Source: Marispirochaeta sp.
Lineage (GTDB): Bacteria; Spirochaetota; Spirochaetia; JC444; Marispirochaetaceae
Direction of reading: 5' to 3'
DNA length: 64,000 bases
Assembly: GCF_963668165.1 (NCBI RefSeq)
Contig: NZ_OY764209.1
Location: 2,294,001-2,358,000 of the forward strand
Shown piece after piece: positions 62,059-64,000 of the stretch (position 1 is its first letter; each line of letters opens with the position of its first letter). Under the pieces are notes generated by a model. The model worked only from the letters and a program-made list of their open reading frames with translations. It was not told the origin of the DNA and did not search any database. The position numbers and the translations under genes were made by a program.

Positions 62059-62541
62059 ATGGACCGGATCGATCCGTTAACAGGAGCTCCGATACCATTT
62101 TATCGGAATGAAAAACGCCGGGTCGAGAAAAAGGGTGCGGTTAAAAAGGATTTTGGTTCCTTTGTTCAGTCTGCTGATGATGCAGGCTCCCTGGAAATAT
62201 CCGCCTTTCCTGATGATACAGACCTTGAAGAAATTCTTGATGAGATTCATCAGGCCGGGGAAAGACTGACCGATGATCCGGGAATGAAGAATGTGCTGGC
62301 TTACAAGCGTATTGTTAAGGCCTTTATCGGCTATGTGGTTAAAAATTCCCGGCAAATTGAACATCAGGACGGGGCGCGGTTGAGCATCTTCAAAGCCCCG
62401 AAACGCTACACTCTGATATCGATTATCGATCGAAAACTTGAGCAGCTGGCCGCCGGTATACTACAAAACCAGACAGAGAAATTGGAAATACTAAAAAAAG
62501 TTGAAGAGATCCAGGGTCTCCTTGTTGATTTGACGGGATGA
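62059..62541 (+). CDS. yaaR: YaaR family protein (DUF327)
   Basis: The 160-residue product is small and soluble. It matches the YaaR type in layout: a variable N-terminus (DPLTGAPIPFYRNEKRRVEK), then an acidic helix (DLEEILDEIHQAGERLTDDP) and KNVLAYKRIVKAFIGYVVKNS. It ends with ILQNQTEKLEILKKVEEIQG. In Bacillus, yaaR lies in the same chromosomal group as yaaT (ricT), here directly next to it. The function of YaaR is not known. It begins 8 bases after the bactofilin gene. Confidence 0.85.
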   Translation: MDRIDPLTGAPIPFYRNEKRRVEKKGAVKKDFGSFVQSADDAGSLEISAFPDDTDLEEILDEIHQAGERLTDDPGMKNVLAYKRIVKAFIGYVVKNSRQIEHQDGARLSIFKAPKRYTLISIIDRKLEQLAAGILQNQTEKLEILKKVEEIQGLLVDLTG

Positions 62542-62562
62542 TTCTGCTCAAGAGGTGTAGAT

Positions 62563-63432
62563 ATGGAGAATGATCAGGAACAGAATACAGATTCCTGCTG
62601 TTATAGAATAAAAGTGGTTCATTCCAGTGAAACTCATCTGGCGAAGTTTTCAAAAGATGATCCCCTGATACGGGGGGATATGCTTATTGTTGACTCCCGC
62701 TACGGTAAGGATTTGGCGGTGGTATTAGGTAATTCCTGCTGCTGTGAGAGGTCTGACGATAAAGCCGAGATGATCACCATTGTCAGGCGCGCCGGAGATG
62801 CAGATTTGAAACGGCACGAGTCAAACCTTGAGCGGGAACGTGAGGCTCTGCGGATCTGCCGGGAAAAGGTAGATTCCCGGGAGCTTGATATGAAACTGGT
62901 ATCTGCTCATTACCTTGACGAGGAATCTAAGCTGCTCTTCTTCTTCACCGCCGAAGCCCGGGTTGATTTTCGTGAGCTTGTTAAAGACCTTGTAGCCGTC
63001 TTTAAAACACGAATAGAGCTCAGGCAGATTGGAGTCCGGGATGAGGCCCGGGTGCTTGGTGGAATCGGGGTCTGTGGCCGGGTTCTATGCTGCAATGGAA
63101 TTACCGATAAACTGAATCCTGTGTCCATTAAAATGGCTAAAGAGCAGAATCTGAGTTTGAATTCCATGAAAATATCGGGTCCCTGCGGCCGGCTCCTGTG
63201 CTGCCTTTCGTATGAGTATGAGTTTTACCGTGAAGAGAAGCGGTCCTTTCCTCCCGAAGGAGCGCGTATTCCATTTAATGGTCTAACCTATAAGGTTTCC
63301 GAGGTGAACGTGTTGTCAAAAACCGTTAAGCTCCACTCCAGTGAAGGCGGAGTGACTGACGTTTCGGTGACAAACTTTGAACGGGATGCCGAATCCAGGA
63401 AATGGAAAATTCTTCGGATTGATGAGGAATAG
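62563..63432 (+). CDS. ricT: RicT/YaaT (PSP1 domain) iron-sulfur protein
   Basis: In Bacillus, RicT with RicA and RicF forms the Y-complex that carries Fe-S clusters and modulates RNase Y. The 289-residue product has the PSP1 domain, with HLAKFSKDDPLIRGDMLIVD near residue 25 and CCCERSDD near 60. Its C-terminal block GVCGRVLCCNGITDKLNPVS, IKMAKEQNLSLNSMKISGPC and GRLLCCLSYEYEFYREEKRS is the most conserved part, with the cluster cysteines. The start lies behind AGAGGTG. It ends the M23-bactofilin-yaaR operon, and a terminator follows. rny occurs in the same window. Confidence 0.93.
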   Translation: MENDQEQNTDSCCYRIKVVHSSETHLAKFSKDDPLIRGDMLIVDSRYGKDLAVVLGNSCCCERSDDKAEMITIVRRAGDADLKRHESNLEREREALRICREKVDSRELDMKLVSAHYLDEESKLLFFFTAEARVDFRELVKDLVAVFKTRIELRQIGVRDEARVLGGIGVCGRVLCCNGITDKLNPVSIKMAKEQNLSLNSMKISGPCGRLLCCLSYEYEFYREEKRSFPPEGARIPFNGLTYKVSEVNVLSKTVKLHSSEGGVTDVSVTNFERDAESRKWKILRIDEE

Positions 63433-63456
63433 CGGCCTTGACTACCGGTATCTGAG

Positions 63457-63481
63457 CGTGATAGATTACATCACGTTTTTT
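63457..63481 (+). terminator. probable intrinsic terminator after ricT
   Basis: CGTGAT (63457-63462) pairs with ATCACG (63470-63475) around a 7-base loop and is followed by six T residues (63476-63481). The stem is short, so strength is moderate. The dyad also resembles an operator half-site pair, but the T-run favours a terminator. Confidence 0.65.
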
Positions 63482-63489
63482 CCGATAAT

Positions 63490-63518
63490 ATGACACTATA
63501 CCCGCAGTATTGTATGGT
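63490..63518 (+). promoter_or_regulatory. possible promoter of the small zinc-ribbon gene
   Basis: ATGACA (63490-63495) and TATGGT (63513-63518) with a 17-base spacer lie 35 bases before the ATG at 63554. AAGGAG (63541-63546) is the ribosome binding site. Confidence 0.45.
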
Positions 63519-63553
63519 TACTGCGTAGCTGATTTTTGGGAAGGAGTTAAGCG

Positions 63554-63724
63554 ATGGCGCAGATTAGTAAGAACGCCCGTGCGGGTTCCGCGACTCAGCG
63601 TTTTGAATGCCCGTGTGGCGGCGAAGTTAAAATGAAGTCAATTTTTGCGAATGGACGCTTGCGCAACGTTGCAGAGTGCGAAAAGTGCAAGCGCACTGAA
63701 CGGCGCCCACGGGATTTCAGATAA
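63554..63724 (+). CDS. small zinc-ribbon protein, unknown function
   Basis: A 56-residue protein: MAQISKNARAGSATQRFECP, then CGGEVKMKSIFANGRLRNVA, then ECEKCKRTERRPRDFR. Two Cys-x-Cys or Cys-x-x-Cys pairs (C19 and C21, then C42 and C45) fit a zinc ribbon. A good ribosome binding site (AAGGAG) and its own promoter and terminator support a real gene. The basic N- and C-termini suggest RNA or ribosome binding, and it sits immediately before rpsT. It is not L31, L32, L33 or L36 by motif. I cannot name a family. Confidence 0.75.
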   Translation: MAQISKNARAGSATQRFECPCGGEVKMKSIFANGRLRNVAECEKCKRTERRPRDFR

Positions 63725-63748
63725 TCCCCGCGAATATAAGCAAACGCC

Positions 63749-63780
63749 GGGCCGCATGTATGTGCGGCCCTTATTGTATT
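63749..63780 (+). terminator. intrinsic terminator after the zinc-ribbon gene
   Basis: GGGCCGCA (63749-63756) pairs with TGCGGCCC (63763-63770) around a 6-base loop, followed by TTATTGTATT. The next promoter -35 starts inside the T-rich tail, at 63779. Confidence 0.8.
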
Positions 63781-63807
63781 GACAGGAAAGGATTTATCTG
63801 GTATTTT
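63779..63807 (+). promoter_or_regulatory. rpsT promoter
   Basis: TTGACA (63779-63784) and TATTTT (63802-63807) with a 17-base spacer, 46 bases before the rpsT start. GGGGGG serves as ribosome binding site. Confidence 0.7.
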
Positions 63808-63853
63808 ACCAGATCGAAACCAGCCTTATTTTACCAACATGGGGGGTAGTACG

Positions 63854-64000
63854 TTGCCTGGAAAGGGTTCCGCCGCTAAGCGGCATCGACAGAGTCGAGA
63901 ACGCAGAATGCGTAATCGAATTCGGAGAAGCAGTATTCTTACAGCAAAAAAGAGCTTTATGGATGCTGTGCGCGATAAAGATACAACCGAAGCTGAGAGC
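63854..64000 (+). CDS. rpsT: 30S ribosomal protein S20 (partial, cut by window end)
   Basis: S20 is a small helical protein of the 30S body. The first 49 codons are present and open to the window end. It starts with TTG (PGKGSAAKRHRQSRERRMRN, then RIRRSSILTAKKSFMDAV). The basic start and the RxRNRxxRS...KK pattern identify S20. In E. coli a UUG start takes part in rpsT autoregulation; the TTG start here is similar but regulation is not shown. Confidence 0.9.
   Translation, partial: MPGKGSAAKRHRQSRERRMRNRIRRSSILTAKKSFMDAVRDKDTTEAES

Noticed and set aside
63457-63475. CRP/FNR-like dyad CGTGAT...ATCACG after ricT
   Set aside because: The spacing does not match the N6 of a CRP site, and six T residues follow directly, so a terminator explains it.
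1-64000. CRISPR arrays, insertion sequences, prophage or attachment sites
   Set aside because: No direct-repeat spacer array, transposase motif or flanking duplication was recognised; the only tandem repeat is in coding frame.

Overview
This window looks like chromosomal core DNA of a free-living or host-associated spirochaete (Spirochaetota). The evidence is a very long coiled-coil protein of the SpiroCoCo type with a C-terminal helix-turn-helix-like tail, envelope genes of a diderm, RNase Y next to YmdB, and a str/S10/spc/alpha super-operon headed by rpoC. No rRNA, tRNA, CRISPR array, insertion sequence or prophage was recognised. The order or genus cannot be fixed from the sequence alone.

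Layout. (1) 1-20557: rpoC, rpsL, rpsG, a 392-base structured gap where fusA usually lies, tuf, then an uninterrupted ribosomal protein run (rpsJ to rplQ) containing secY and rpoA; adk, map and infA are missing from their common place after secY. (2) 20704-31980: a large membrane protein with a glutamate-rich repeat, rny-ymdB-tlyA, a SAM methyltransferase, a minus-strand GerMN protein, ptsI and der. (3) 31981-34224: an AT-richer minus-strand island with a HydG-type radical SAM gene and a small coupled gene. (4) 34225-46095: a putative NlpC/P60-like secreted protein, then a compact Tol/Ton-like operon (TPR protein, outer-membrane barrel candidate, ExbB, ExbD, TonB-like protein) running into a HAD phosphatase and the SpiroCoCo protein. 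(5) 46202-51807: grpE-dnaK-dnaJ, a HAMP membrane protein, an aspartate-rich repeat protein and rlmB. (6) 51814-60354, minus strand: tatD-dus, then purF-purM-purN-purD-purE and an unusually long signal peptidase I. (7) 60515-64000: an M23 peptidase, a bactofilin, YaaR and RicT, a small zinc-ribbon protein, and the start of rpsT.

How it works together. The first third makes the translation and transcription machinery and the Sec channel. The middle holds RNA decay (RNase Y, YmdB; RicT at the far end could be its regulator), protein folding, and an energised envelope system. The purine operon makes early and middle steps of IMP synthesis. The M23-bactofilin pair suggests cell-wall shape control.

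The points most worth a second look are a HydG with one dangler-cluster cysteine changed to glycine, four strong promoters placed 7-9 bases from a start codon (likely leaderless mRNAs), the structured tuf leader, an intrinsic terminator jammed against the rpsJ ribosome binding site, the Tol/Ton-like operon with a barrel partner, the signal peptidase insert, and a PurE with an altered active-site loop. Functions were assigned by reading motifs, with no database search.
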